NCBI RefSeq assembly: GCF_000336875.1
Contig: NZ_AOJK01000036.1
Span: 153,493 to 217,492, forward strand
Length of the DNA stretch: 64,000 nt
From: Halorubrum californiense DSM 19288
GTDB taxonomy: Archaea; Halobacteriota; Halobacteria; Halobacteriales; Haloferacaceae
Reading direction: 5' to 3'
The notes under the pieces: model-generated
What the model saw: only the letters and a program-made list of their open reading frames with translations
Told to the model about the DNA's origin: nothing
The model's database searches: none
Program-made: the position numbers and the translations under genes
In this document: one piece after another, positions 9,557 through 17,929 of the stretch
How positions within the stretch are numbered: position 1 is the stretch's first letter
Layout of the letters: every line of letters begins with the position of its first letter

Positions 9557-9648
9557 GGCGCCCACCCCGCGTGGGCGGCCGCGACCGCTGTGTCAGGGCG
9601 CGTCGCGCCGGTGACGATCGGCGTCGTCTCGACGACGGCGACCGTCAT
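9553..9648 (-). CDS. Possible 31-codon micro-ORF linking purS and purQ
   Basis: An ATG at 9648 overlaps the purS stop codon in an ATGA quartet. The frame runs 31 codons and stops at 9553, where its TGA overlaps the GTG of purQ in a GTGA quartet. Its first six codons read MTVAVV, the same as the start of PurQ, because 17 bp (gacgacggcgaccgtca) occur at both 9539-9555 and 9631-9647. The rest of the peptide has no recognisable motif. It may be a remnant of a duplicated purQ start that keeps translational coupling, or a non-functional coincidence. Confidence 0.35.
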   Translation of the reverse strand: MTVAVVETTPIVTGATRPDTAVAAAHAGWAP

Positions 9649-9896
9649 CGCTCCGCGACCGCCACGTCGTAGTCGTGGATCGTGGGGTTCGCGAGCAGCC
9701 GCTCGGCCATCTCGTCGGCGCGCGCGGCGGCCTCGTCGGCGTCGGCGGCGTCGAGGTCCACCTCGAACCGGTCCGCCGACCGGAGGTCGGACAGCTCGAA
9801 CCCGAGCCGTTCGAGGGCCTGCTGGGTCGTCTCGGCCTCCGGGTCGAGGACGCCCCGCTTCAGCCGGACCGTCACCGTCGCCGTGTACGCGGTCAT
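9645..9896 (-). CDS. purS: Phosphoribosylformylglycinamidine synthase subunit PurS
   Basis: PurS is the small (83-aa) subunit that bridges PurQ and PurL in the FGAM synthase complex. The sequence shows the family's beta-alpha pattern: TVTVRLKRGVLDPEAETTQQ at residues 8-27, ALERLGF, DLRSADRFEVDLD, and a C-terminal ANPTIHDYDVAV. It lies upstream of purQ on the same strand and is divergent from purU, a formate-handling enzyme of the same pathway. A candidate TATA on the minus strand is the cctataaac complement at about 9942-9950. Confidence 0.95.
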   Translation of the reverse strand: MTAYTATVTVRLKRGVLDPEAETTQQALERLGFELSDLRSADRFEVDLDAADADEAAARADEMAERLLANPTIHDYDVAVAER

Positions 9897-10076
9897 ACCC
9901 GTTGGTGCGGAGTCGTGTGTAAAAACCGTTTTGGAACGCCGTTTATAGGCACGTTCGTGGATACCGATCGGTCGTTCGTGCGGGAGGCAGGGACCGCACG
10001 GAACGAAAGGGGCAAACCCCTCCGGCTGTTGGAAGGGGTGTATGCAGCCGCTCGAACCTGCGGAGGTGATCGTCGC
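9897..10076. promoter_or_regulatory. purS/purU divergent regulatory region with two alternative hairpins
   Basis: The 180-bp spacer carries a TATA-like tttata near 9943-9948 that can serve either direction. On the purU side, aggggcaaacccct (10008-10021) can form a 5-bp hairpin. The same cccct (10017-10021) can instead pair with agggg at 10034-10038, extended by cc/gg with one bulged A. The two hairpins exclude each other. They precede a 12-codon open frame that overlaps the purU start. This resembles attenuator or riboswitch logic, but no ligand or homologue is known to me. Confidence 0.4.
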
Positions 10077-10080
10077 ATGA
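10042..10080 (+). CDS. Possible purU leader peptide (12 codons)
   Basis: A short open frame encodes MQPLEPAEVIVA and ends in a TGA that overlaps the purU ATG (ATGA). Its codons contain the ggaggtga that acts as the ribosome binding site of purU (10062-10069). Translation of this peptide could therefore control access to the purU start. Evidence is positional only. Confidence 0.35.
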   Translation: MQPLEPAEVIVA

Positions 10081-11057
10081 CCCGCGAACTGACCGAGATC
10101 ACGGTCGTCGGAGGAGACAAGACCGGACTCATCGCGCGGGTCACCTCCCTGCTGTTCGAGCGGGGAATCAACATCGAGGACCTCGATCAGGCGGTCCGCG
10201 AGGGCGTCTTCCGGATGACGACCCGCGTCGACGCGTCGGAGATGGAGACCTCCCGCGGCGAGCTACGCCGCGCGCTCGCCGAACTCGGCCGCGAACTCGA
10301 CGTCGACATCCAAGTCCGGTTCCCGAGCGACCGCGACGCGCGACGCGTCGCCCTGCTCGTCACGAAGGAGACGCACGCCCCGGAGGCCCTGCTGGAGGCC
10401 GAGGCCAACGACGAACTGGCCGACGACGGCGCCGAGGCGGAGATCCCCGTCGTCATCGGCAACCGCGGCGACCTCCGGTCGCTGGCGGAGCGTTACGACA
10501 AGCCGTTCTACGACGTGGGCGACGGCAACGGCAACACCGACGAGGAGCGCCTGCTCGACCTGCTGGCCGAGTACGACGTGGACCTCATCGCGCTGGCCCG
10601 GTACATGCGCATCCTCTCGCCGGAGGTCGTCTTCCGGTACGAGGGCCGGATCATCAACGTCCACCCCTCGCTGCTGCCGGCGTTCCCGGGCGCGGAGGCG
10701 TACCGGCAGGCGAAGGACGCGGGCGTCCGCATCGCGGGCGTCACCGCCCACTACGTCACGACCGACCTCGATCAGGGGCCGGTCATCGCCCAGCGGGCCT
10801 TCGACGTGCCGCCGGGCGCCGACGTCGACGAGATCAAGCGCCGCGGGCAGCCCCTCGAAGCCGAGGTGCTGCTCGACGCCGTGCGCCTCCACCTCGCGGA
10901 CGCCATCGCGGTCCACCGCGGCACCGTCCACGTGCGCGAGGACGCCGACGTCGACGCGCAGTTCGGGCTGAGCGACGCCGCCGTCGACGCGAACCCCGAC
11001 GAGCCCGTCGACGGCGAGCCGCTCGGCCGGTCCCCCGTGTCGCCGTCGGACGACTGA
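10077..11057 (+). CDS. purU: Formyltetrahydrofolate deformylase PurU-like
   Basis: 326-aa protein. An N-terminal ACT domain (about 1-90: TEITVVGGDKTGLIARVTSL, with FERGINIEDLDQ) is followed by a formyl transferase/hydrolase domain (about 95-290). Key residues of the fold are present: IIVHP-type segment RIINVHPSLLPAFPG with the catalytic His, and GVTAHYVTTDLDQGPVI with the Asp. PurU releases formate from 10-formyl-THF, feeding formate-dependent GAR transformylation. The C-terminal 35 residues are a Pro/Asp-rich tail. The ATG follows a strong ggaggtga (10062-10069). A longer frame upstream overlaps purS in antisense and is not supported. Confidence 0.93.
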   Translation: MTRELTEITVVGGDKTGLIARVTSLLFERGINIEDLDQAVREGVFRMTTRVDASEMETSRGELRRALAELGRELDVDIQVRFPSDRDARRVALLVTKETHAPEALLEAEANDELADDGAEAEIPVVIGNRGDLRSLAERYDKPFYDVGDGNGNTDEERLLDLLAEYDVDLIALARYMRILSPEVVFRYEGRIINVHPSLLPAFPGAEAYRQAKDAGVRIAGVTAHYVTTDLDQGPVIAQRAFDVPPGADVDEIKRRGQPLEAEVLLDAVRLHLADAIAVHRGTVHVREDADVDAQFGLSDAAVDANPDEPVDGEPLGRSPVSPSDD

Positions 11058-11150
11058 GCGGCCGCGATCGGACCGGCCGAGCCGGACGACTCTGACGACT
11101 CGGGTTTCCCCTCGGTTCCTTTTATGCGGACGTGAGCGAAACGATTGACG

Positions 11151-11336
11151 ATGACCGGGCGTCGCCCGCGGACGGAATTCCTCGCAGACACCGCCGCGGT
11201 CGTCCGCAGCGACGAGCGGCTGATCCCGCTTTTCCTGCTGCTGTCGCTCGCGGCGCTGGCCGTCTTCCTCCACTACACGACCCTGATCTTGGACGGGCTT
11301 CCCCAGCCGCTCCCGACCGAGCCGATCGGGCCGTGA
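11151..11336 (+). CDS. Small single-pass membrane protein (61 aa)
   Basis: I do not recognise a named family. It has a charged N-terminus (TGRRPRTEFLADTAAVVRSDER), one hydrophobic helix (about 24-47, PLFLLLSLAALAVFLHYT), and a Pro-rich end. The arrangement resembles tiny membrane proteins found beside large helicase genes in haloarchaea, but that is only recollection. TATA-like ttttatg (11119-11125) lies 26 bp upstream of the ATG, consistent with a leaderless transcript. It converges on the Lhr helicase gene. Confidence 0.7.
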   Translation: MTGRRPRTEFLADTAAVVRSDERLIPLFLLLSLAALAVFLHYTTLILDGLPQPLPTEPIGP

Positions 11337-11345
11337 TCCGCCGTC

Positions 11346-14300
11346 TCAGTCCGGTCGGCGGTCCGCGGGTGGTTCTGCCTCGTGGTCCCCGGTCTCGCGG
11401 TCACCGGTCTCGCCGCCTTCGGCGGTCCGCGTCGCCTCGCCGCCCTCGGCGGTCCGCGTCGCCTCGCCGCCCTCGACGGTCCGCGCCCCCTCGCCGATCT
11501 CCTCCATCACGCGGGCGTGGAACTCGCGGAGGACGGCCGACTCGTCGTCGGCGATGACGGTGTCGGAGTCGACGAGCGTCGCCAGCCCGAACGCGAGCGG
11601 GCTCGGCGAGTCGACGACGCGGTGTTCGACCGTCAGGTCGCCGCCGGCGATCCGGCCGACAACGTCGCGGATTCCGTCGACGTCCAACCGGTCCTCCAAC
11701 AGCTCGCGGTACGTCTCCTCCAACACGGCGAACTCCTCCAACTCGGCAGCGAACGACAGCAGCATCTCGGCGGACACCTGCTGTTCGGCGGCCGACTTCT
11801 CGTACCCCTTGTAGCGTTTCAAGATCAACAGCGCGCGCCCGGCGTTGATCCGGAAGTATCGCTGGAGCAGGTCGGTCCCCTGGACCGCCTCGCGGAGGTC
11901 CTCGCGGACGGTCTCGGGGTCGAGGTCGGCCAGAATCCCCGCCACGCCGACCTTGCGGTTCAGCGGCAGCGCGAGCGAGAACCCGCGGTCCGCGACCGCG
12001 ACGGCGACGTTGGCGTCGGTCCGGTTCGCCACCGCGGCCGCGACGAGCCGCGAGAGGCCGTCGTTGAACCGCCGCCCGTAGGTCGAGTGGACGTAGAAGC
12101 GGCGCTTGTACTCGTTGCGGTCGAGTTCCTCCTCGACGACGAGGCGGTCGGGCGTCGAGACCGAGTCCGGGCCCGCGTACCGGACCTGCTCGTCGTACAT
12201 ACGGGCGAGCGCGCGGACCGCGTTCTCGTCGAGGGGGAAATCCCGGAGCCACGCGCGGACCGCAGCCGGGCCGGCGCTCGGGCGGTCGCCGGCCAGCCGG
12301 TCGAGGAGTTCGGCCTGAAACGCCAACACCTCGCGGGCGAGGTCCGCGGAGAGGGGGAGGCGCTCGGCGAACCACGAGGGAACCGTCGGACGCTCGCTCG
12401 TGCGGTCGACGTACACCTTCGAGCCGCGCCGGTAGCGGAACCCGAACCGCTCGCCGCCCAGGGCGAACACGTCGCCCGACTCAAGCGTGTCGAGGTACGA
12501 CTCGTCGAGAGTGCCGACCCACTCGTCGTCGCGCGTGAACACGTCGCACGTGAACGAGTCGGGGATCGTCCCCACGTTCGTCATGTAGATGACCCGCGCG
12601 AGCCGCCCGCGCTTCCCGACGAGCGTCTCACCGACTGGGTACTCGGGGTAGTGGTGTTCGCCGTCGGGCGGGTCGTTCTCGTCGCGCCACACCTTCGGGT
12701 AGACGTTCTTGTCTTTCAGCCCGTCGTAGTCGCCGGTAAGATACCGGAATAGCCGCTCGTACGCCTCGTCGTCGAAATTGCGGTAGGGGTGCGCCCGGCG
12801 CAACACCTCCCGGACCTCGCTGTCGGGCCGGATCCGGTTGATGGCCATTCCGTACACGTGCTGGGCGGCCACGTCGTAGGCGCCCTCCGGCGGGAACACG
12901 CGGTCGACGAACCCGTCCTCGGCGCGAGCGAGCAGCGTCGCGCACTCGACCAGTTCGTCGCGGTCTAGGGCGAACACCCGCCCTTCGACCGTCTCGCCCG
13001 GGCTGTGCCCCGCGCGGCCGACGCGCTGGAGCAGCGCGGCGACGGACTTCGGCGAGCCGACCTGAACGACCAGATCGAGGTGGGGCATGTCGATGCCGAG
13101 TTCGAGGCTCGTCGAGGTGGTGACCACGTCGAGGTCGCCCGATTTCAACCCCTCCTCGACGCGGGTGCGCTGCGCCTCGCCGAGGCTCCCGTGGTGACAG
13201 CCGGAGTCCGACTCGTCGTATTCGAACCGCTGGCGGAGCTCTTGGAGCGCCCGCTCGGCGCCCGACCGAGAGTTCGTGAAGACGAGCGTGTTCTCGTGGG
13301 CCTCGATCAACTCGTGAAGCGACTCGTAGAAGCGGTCGGTCACCGCCGACCGCGGCGTGTGGATCAGGTCGGCGGCGGGCGTCCGGAGTTCGAGGTCGAA
13401 CTCGCGGGCGAACCGGGCGTCGACCACCTCGCAGGGACGCGTCTCGAATCCCTCGGCGTCGCCGACCTCGCCCGTGTCCCGCTCGCACCCGACGAGGAAC
13501 GAGGCGATCCCGTCGAGCGGTTCGACGGTCGCCGAGCAGCCGATCCGGGTGATATCGCCGGGCGCGTGCGGCTCCGGACCGTCGCCCGCGTCGTCCTCTC
13601 CAGCACCCTCGTTGCGCGTCAGTTCCGTCAGCCGCTCCAGCGACACCGAGAGGTGCGTGCCGCGTTTGTTCGCCGCCAGCGAGTGGATCTCGTCGACGAT
13701 CACGTACTCGACGGTGCGGAGCTTCTCCTTGAACTTCGGCGAGTTGAGCAGGATGGCCAGCGTCTCCGGCGTGGTGTTGAGGACGTGGGGCGTCTCCGAG
13801 AGCATCGCCTGCCGGTCCGCCTTCGAGGTGTCGCCGTGGCGGATCGCCTGCCTGACGCCGGGGTCGTCGGCGCCGTCCGAGGCGGCCTCGGCATCTCCTC
13901 CCGCGTCGCGGGGCGCGCTCTCCGCCTCCGCGGCGGCGACCGCCTCGCCGATCCCCGCCAGCGGGGTCTCGAGGTTGCGCTCGATGTCGTTCGCGAGCGA
14001 CTTCAGCGGCGAGACGTAGAGGCAGTAGACGGAGTTCTCCAGCTCGCCAGCGCGGTCGCGCGCGAAGAGGTCGTCGAGGACCGCGAGGAAGGAGGCGAGC
14101 GTCTTCCCGCTGCCCGTCGGCGCGGCGACGAGGCAGTTCTCCCCGTCATCGACGTGGGGGATCGCCTCGCGCTGCGGCGGCGTGAAGAGCCCGCCGTTCT
14201 CGCCCACGTACTCGCCGAACCGCTCGACCCACCAGCGCCGGACCGGCCGGGAGAGCCGGGCGAGGACGTCGGCGTCGGCGATCCGGACCGTCTCCGGGTC

Positions 14301-14402
14301 GAAGTCGGGGTCCGCGACCGCGCCGCGTTCGACCGCGTCGCCGAGGAGCGTCCGCGCGGCCGCCTCGGCGTCGCGGTCCGTGGTCTCGCTCACGGACTCC
14401 AC
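11346..14402 (-). CDS. lhr: Lhr-family large ATP-dependent helicase
   Basis: 1018-aa SF2 DNA/RNA helicase. Motifs in order: Q-motif region FTPPQREAIPHV, Walker A APTGSGKTLASF (about 95-106), Walker B DEIHSLAANKRG, motif III ITRIGCSATVEP, motif IV LVFTNSRSGAERAL, motif V VTTSTSLELGIDMPHLD and motif VI LLQRVGRAGHSPG. A long C-terminal region with winged-helix and Lhr-specific beta-barrel domain follows (about 480-960). Lhr enzymes are 3'-5' translocases linked to DNA repair. The last about 50 residues hold three 9-residue repeats (TRTAEGGEA type). The TM protein 11151 converges on its 3' end. Confidence 0.93.
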   Translation of the reverse strand: MESVSETTDRDAEAAARTLLGDAVERGAVADPDFDPETVRIADADVLARLSRPVRRWWVERFGEYVGENGGLFTPPQREAIPHVDDGENCLVAAPTGSGKTLASFLAVLDDLFARDRAGELENSVYCLYVSPLKSLANDIERNLETPLAGIGEAVAAAEAESAPRDAGGDAEAASDGADDPGVRQAIRHGDTSKADRQAMLSETPHVLNTTPETLAILLNSPKFKEKLRTVEYVIVDEIHSLAANKRGTHLSVSLERLTELTRNEGAGEDDAGDGPEPHAPGDITRIGCSATVEPLDGIASFLVGCERDTGEVGDAEGFETRPCEVVDARFAREFDLELRTPAADLIHTPRSAVTDRFYESLHELIEAHENTLVFTNSRSGAERALQELRQRFEYDESDSGCHHGSLGEAQRTRVEEGLKSGDLDVVTTSTSLELGIDMPHLDLVVQVGSPKSVAALLQRVGRAGHSPGETVEGRVFALDRDELVECATLLARAEDGFVDRVFPPEGAYDVAAQHVYGMAINRIRPDSEVREVLRRAHPYRNFDDEAYERLFRYLTGDYDGLKDKNVYPKVWRDENDPPDGEHHYPEYPVGETLVGKRGRLARVIYMTNVGTIPDSFTCDVFTRDDEWVGTLDESYLDTLESGDVFALGGERFGFRYRRGSKVYVDRTSERPTVPSWFAERLPLSADLAREVLAFQAELLDRLAGDRPSAGPAAVRAWLRDFPLDENAVRALARMYDEQVRYAGPDSVSTPDRLVVEEELDRNEYKRRFYVHSTYGRRFNDGLSRLVAAAVANRTDANVAVAVADRGFSLALPLNRKVGVAGILADLDPETVREDLREAVQGTDLLQRYFRINAGRALLILKRYKGYEKSAAEQQVSAEMLLSFAAELEEFAVLEETYRELLEDRLDVDGIRDVVGRIAGGDLTVEHRVVDSPSPLAFGLATLVDSDTVIADDESAVLREFHARVMEEIGEGARTVEGGEATRTAEGGEATRTAEGGETGDRETGDHEAEPPADRRPD
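11412..11490 (-). repeat. 27-bp tandem repeat in lhr 3' end
   Basis: About three head-to-tail copies of a 27-bp unit (plus strand gccctcggcggtccgcgtcg and following bases) encode a TRTAEGGEA-like unit in the C-terminal tail of the helicase. Copies differ by one or a few bases. The tail is outside the conserved helicase, and copy number may vary between strains. Confidence 0.8.
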
Positions 14403-14505
14403 GAAGGCTCCGGGAGGGAAATCGGTTGCGTCGATCCGCGTCGCCGTCCCTGCGTCCCGGCTGAGGCGCCGTTCGTCGGCCGGCGGAAACGGGTGGAACC
14501 GACTC

Positions 14506-14513
14506 GTTTATTT
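14506..14513 (+). promoter_or_regulatory. TATA-like box for CMP-kinase-like gene
   Basis: gtttattt lies 26-33 bp before the ATG at 14539, as expected for a leaderless start; it argues against in-frame starts further upstream, which overlap the helicase gene. Confidence 0.6.
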
Positions 14514-14538
14514 GACGCGCTTTCGTGGCGCAACACAC

Positions 14539-15153
14539 ATGAGCGGCACCTCGCCGGAGCCCGACCGACGGATCGACCGGAACCTGTTCGTCACCGTCTC
14601 CGGCCCGCCGGGCTGCGGGGCTACGACGCTCGTCGAGGGGATCGCCGAGGCGCTCGACTGCGGCTACGTCTCGGGCGGCGAACTGTTCCGCGAGATCGCC
14701 GCCGAGCGGGACATGAGCCTCTCGCAGCTGATCGCCGAGACCGGCGAGTCCGAGGAGATCGACCGCGCGCTCGACCGCCGGCTGCGCCGCATCGCGGAGA
14801 AGTGGGGCGCCGCGAACAAGGCGTTCGTGCTGGAGTCGCGGCTCGCGGGCTGGATCGCCGGCAACCGCGCCGACATCCGGATCTGGCTCCACGCGCCCGA
14901 CGAGGTCCGCGCGGACCGCACGGCCGAGCGGGAGGAGATGACCTCCGAGATGCAGGTCCGCGAGGTCATCGAGGAGCAGCGCTACAAGTCCTACTACGGC
15001 ATCGACCTGTCGGACCGCTCCATCTACGACCTCGTCGTCAACACGGGTCGGTGGGACGCCGAGGCGACGCTGGACCTCGCGCTCACCGGGATCGAAGGGT
15101 ACGACGTCGAGGCCGACGAGGGCGCGTTCGACACGCCGGACTTCGAGATCTGA
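14539..15153 (+). CDS. CMP-kinase-like P-loop protein with altered Walker A
   Basis: 204-aa protein aligned by eye with archaeal (d)CMP kinases: VTVSGPPGCGATTLVEGI at residues 18-35, YVSGGELFREIAAERDMS (nucleotide-binding helix), IDRALDRRLRRIAEK, LESRLAGWIAG, IWLHAPDEVRADR and EQRYKSYYGIDLSDRSIYD. The Walker A lysine (GxxxxGKT) is replaced by Ala28 (GCGATT), confirmed in the DNA (ggg gct acg). This lysine normally contacts ATP phosphates, so ordinary kinase activity is doubtful. The rest is well conserved, which suggests a kept but different function. I therefore do not give it the symbol cmk. Confidence 0.8.
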   Translation: MSGTSPEPDRRIDRNLFVTVSGPPGCGATTLVEGIAEALDCGYVSGGELFREIAAERDMSLSQLIAETGESEEIDRALDRRLRRIAEKWGAANKAFVLESRLAGWIAGNRADIRIWLHAPDEVRADRTAEREEMTSEMQVREVIEEQRYKSYYGIDLSDRSIYDLVVNTGRWDAEATLDLALTGIEGYDVEADEGAFDTPDFEI

Positions 15154-15186
15154 GCGGCCGCGGGGACGGAGCGACGACGGCCCCGG

Positions 15187-15660
15187 TCACAGCCCTTCGA
15201 CGCGCCGGAGCGCGCTCCGGACGTCGCCCGGCGTCGCGTAGGGTCCTCCGCTCACTCGGTGGTCCGGCAGCAGGACGGGGATCGGATTATCGTTGAGCGC
15301 GGCGGTCACAGTTTCCAAGTCGTCCGGGTCGTCGGGGTCGAACCCGCCGAGCCGCGCGAGCCGGCTCACGGAGACCTCCTCGCCGTACGGGACGCTCCGG
15401 AGCGCCTCCAGCACCTCCCGCTGGTCGGTCGGCACGGTGAGGCCGAGCGCCACCTCGGCGAACTCGTCGCGCTCGCCGCTCAGGTACGCGTCGATCCGGT
15501 CCAACAGGTCGTGGTCGGCGTCGGCGTCTCCCGGCGGCTCGGCGGGGAACGACACCGAGATGACGCGACCGCCGGCGAAGCCCACCTGAACGGTCCGGCC
15601 GATCTCGTCGAACCCCCGGGCGAAGACGCCGGACGTACCCGCCGTATCCATATCCTTCAT
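15187..15660 (-). CDS. MGMT-fold protein lacking the alkyl-acceptor cysteine
   Basis: 157-aa protein with the O6-alkylguanine-DNA alkyltransferase fold. The helix-turn-helix block SVPYGEEVSVSRLARLGGF (about 89-107), the Asn hinge ALNDNPIPVLLPDHRVSGG (121-139) and a C-terminal helix are visible. The PCHRV active site reads PDHRV here (Asp133 for Cys), and the Arg finger position reads Glu (DLETVTAALNDNP). It should therefore not demethylate DNA. This resembles alkyltransferase-like (ATL) proteins, which lack the Cys and flag lesions for nucleotide excision repair. The start is ATG; a second in-frame ATG lies three codons later. Confidence 0.8.
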   Translation of the reverse strand: MKDMDTAGTSGVFARGFDEIGRTVQVGFAGGRVISVSFPAEPPGDADADHDLLDRIDAYLSGERDEFAEVALGLTVPTDQREVLEALRSVPYGEEVSVSRLARLGGFDPDDPDDLETVTAALNDNPIPVLLPDHRVSGGPYATPGDVRSALRRVEGL

Positions 15661-15762
15661 TGGACGGGTGAATCACTTAAGTCATCGCCCGAGGAGGAGT
15701 TCGCACCGCGGGCGCCCGGGAGGAACTGACCGTCGGCTCGAACGCGGGTACCCCCGCAAGTC

Positions 15763-15768
15763 TTATGA
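15763..15768 (+). promoter_or_regulatory. TATA-like box for trpCBA
   Basis: ttatga sits 27-32 bp before the trpC ATG. Just upstream, gcggg and cccgc (15744-15757 region) can form a small hairpin in DNA. A/T-rich atacgtacattagtgtatag lies between box and start. The trp genes are likely one transcript from here. Confidence 0.5.
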
Positions 15769-15794
15769 ACAGATACGTACATTAGTGTATAGTA

Positions 15795-16634
15795 ATGGAC
15801 GATCCAGACGAGTTGGCGCCGGCGGTCCGGTCGATCCTGTCCGCCGCTCGGGAACGCACGGGCGCGAGGGCGGACGCGGGCGGACCCGTCTCGGTCTCGC
15901 CCCGCGACCTCTCGGCCGCGCTCGAACGGGCCGAAGCCGACGGGCGCGTCCCGCTGATCGCCGAGGTGAAGCCGACGAGCCCGACGACCGAGGGCAGCCG
16001 CGAGGACGACCCGGTCGCGCTCGCTGAGGGGATGGTCGCCGGCGGGGCGGCCGCCCTGAGCGTGCTCACCGAGCCGGAACACTTCGGCGGCAGCGTCGAC
16101 ACGCTCGAACGCGTGCGCGACGCCGTCGACGTGCCGGTCCTCCGGAAGGACTTCGTCGTCGACGAGGCGCAACTGGACGCCGTCGAGAGCGACGTCGTGC
16201 TCCTGATCGCGCGGTTCGTCGGCGACGACCTCCCGGACCTGCTCGCGGCCGCCCGCGACCGCGGCTTTCAGGTCCTCGTAGAGGTCCACGACCGCGACGA
16301 ACTTGCGCGCGCGCTCGACGCCGGCGCGACGACGATCGGCGTGAACAACCGGGACCTCGCGGAGCTCGTCGTCGACCTCGGAACCTTCGAGTCCGTGGCG
16401 CCCCACGTTCCGGACGACGTGACGCTGATCGCCGAGAGCGGCATCGCATCGCCCGCCGATGTCCGGCGGATGCGGGCGGCAGGCGCCGACGCCCTGCTCG
16501 TCGGGAGCGCGATCATGGACGGCGACGTCGAGGCGAACACGCGCGAACTGGTGCGGGCGGAGGCCGAAGCGGGCGACCGAACGGATTCGAGCGACGAACG
16601 CGACACCCGAGACACCACGGAGACACCCACATGA
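15795..16634 (+). CDS. trpC: Indole-3-glycerol-phosphate synthase
   Basis: TrpC closes the indole ring of indole-3-glycerol phosphate in tryptophan synthesis. The 279-aa TIM barrel has [12 protein letters not shown] (catalytic Lys), the phosphate site [29 protein letters not shown] (catalytic Lys), [22 protein letters not shown] and [13 protein letters not shown] with GSAIM. The last 35 residues form an acidic tail ([18 protein letters not shown]). The stop overlaps the trpB start in an ATGA quartet. trpD, trpE, trpF and trpG are not in the window. Confidence 0.97.
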   Translation: MDDPDELAPAVRSILSAARERTGARADAGGPVSVSPRDLSAALERAEADGRVPLIAEVKPTSPTTEGSREDDPVALAEGMVAGGAAALSVLTEPEHFGGSVDTLERVRDAVDVPVLRKDFVVDEAQLDAVESDVVLLIARFVGDDLPDLLAAARDRGFQVLVEVHDRDELARALDAGATTIGVNNRDLAELVVDLGTFESVAPHVPDDVTLIAESGIASPADVRRMRAAGADALLVGSAIMDGDVEANTRELVRAEAEAGDRTDSSDERDTRDTTETPT

Positions 16635-17929
16635 GCGAGACCGACACGCGGACGACGAAGGAGATGAGTCGACGCCCCGGCCGCGAGCGCGGCCGCGACG
16701 ACGGGAAGTTCGGACAGTACGGCGGCCAGTACGTCCCGGAAGCCTTGATGCCGGCGATCGAGGAGCTGGCGGACGCCTACGAGCGCTACGTGCTGAACAA
16801 CGAGGACGGGTTCATGGACGAGTTCCGGGAGCGCCTCGCCGACTTCGGCGGGCGGCCGACGCCGCTCCAGCGCGCCGACCGGCTCTCGGAGCGCTACGAT
16901 ACCGAGGTGTTCCTCAAGCGCGAGGACCTCCTCCACGGCGGCGCGCACAAGCTGAACAACGCGCTCGGGCAGGTCCTCCTCGCGAAGTACATGGGCAAAG
17001 AGCGCATCATCGCTGAGACCGGTGCGGGCCAGCACGGCACCGCGACGGCGATGGCGGCGGCGCACCTCGACATGCCCTGTACGATCTACATGGGCGAGCG
17101 CGACATCAACCGCCAGCGCCCCAACGTGTTCCGGATGAAGCTCAACGGCTCGGAGGTGAAGCCGGTCACGACCGGCCGCGGCACGCTCAAGGAGGCCATC
17201 TCCGAGACGATGCGCGACTGGGCCGAGACCGTCGAGGACACGCATTACGTCATCGGATCGATCGTCGGCCCGCACCCGTTCCCGGTGATGGTGCGCGACT
17301 TCCAGGCGGTCATCTCCGAGGAGGCGCGCGAGCAGGCGATCGAGAAGACGGGCGGGCTCCCGACCGACGTGGTCGCCTGCGCGGGCGGCGGGTCGAACAC
17401 GATGGGGACGTTCGCCGACTTCGTCGACGACGAGTCCGTCGCGCTCCACGCGGTCGAGGCCGGCGGCTCGACGCTCCAAGTCGACGAGGAAGAAGGCGTC
17501 GCGCCCAACTCCGCCTCGCTGTACACCGGCGACGAGGGCGTCCTCCACGGCGCGCGGACGAAGCTCCTCCAGGACTCGGACGGGCAGATCATGGAGAGCC
17601 ACTCGATTTCCTCCGGGCTCGACTACGCCGGCGTCGGCCCGGAGCTCGCGTACCTCGTCGACGAGGGGCGCGTGGAGCCGGTCGCCGTCGACGACGACGC
17701 CGCCCTGGAGGGGTTCCACCGGCTCTCGAACACCGAGGGGATCATCCCCGCGCTGGAGACGGCCCACGCCTTCGGCTTCCTCGAAGAACACCACGAGGAA
17801 CTGGGCGATCGGGTAGTCGTGAACGTCTCCGGACGCGGCGACAAGGACCTCGACGCCGCCATCGAGGAGACCGACCAGCGCGACGTGGCGAACGCGCCCG
17901 ACATGTCGATGTTCACGGAGGGGATCTGA
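16631..17929 (+). CDS. trpB: Tryptophan synthase beta chain
   Basis: 432-aa PLP enzyme that joins indole and serine. The PLP lysine is Lys107 in [14 protein letters not shown], with [16 protein letters not shown] for the substrate Glu, and the phosphate-binding Gly-rich [12 protein letters not shown]. It is the longer TrpB1 type that works with TrpA: the N-terminal about 25 residues are a haloarchaeal charged extension, and [17 protein letters not shown] is the usual beginning. Start overlaps trpC by 4 nt; stop abuts trpA. A programmed coupling of the three genes is likely. Confidence 0.98.
   Translation: MSETDTRTTKEMSRRPGRERGRDDGKFGQYGGQYVPEALMPAIEELADAYERYVLNNEDGFMDEFRERLADFGGRPTPLQRADRLSERYDTEVFLKREDLLHGGAHKLNNALGQVLLAKYMGKERIIAETGAGQHGTATAMAAAHLDMPCTIYMGERDINRQRPNVFRMKLNGSEVKPVTTGRGTLKEAISETMRDWAETVEDTHYVIGSIVGPHPFPVMVRDFQAVISEEAREQAIEKTGGLPTDVVACAGGGSNTMGTFADFVDDESVALHAVEAGGSTLQVDEEEGVAPNSASLYTGDEGVLHGARTKLLQDSDGQIMESHSISSGLDYAGVGPELAYLVDEGRVEPVAVDDDAALEGFHRLSNTEGIIPALETAHAFGFLEEHHEELGDRVVVNVSGRGDKDLDAAIEETDQRDVANAPDMSMFTEGI

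Noticed and set aside
9675..10076. Upstream extension of the purU frame
   Set aside because: Overlaps purS in antisense; purU homology and a strong ribosome site support ATG 10077.
13005..15296. 763-codon frame on the plus strand
   Set aside because: It runs antisense through the helicase gene and then in a shifted frame through the CMP-kinase-like gene; the composition is a shadow, not a protein family.
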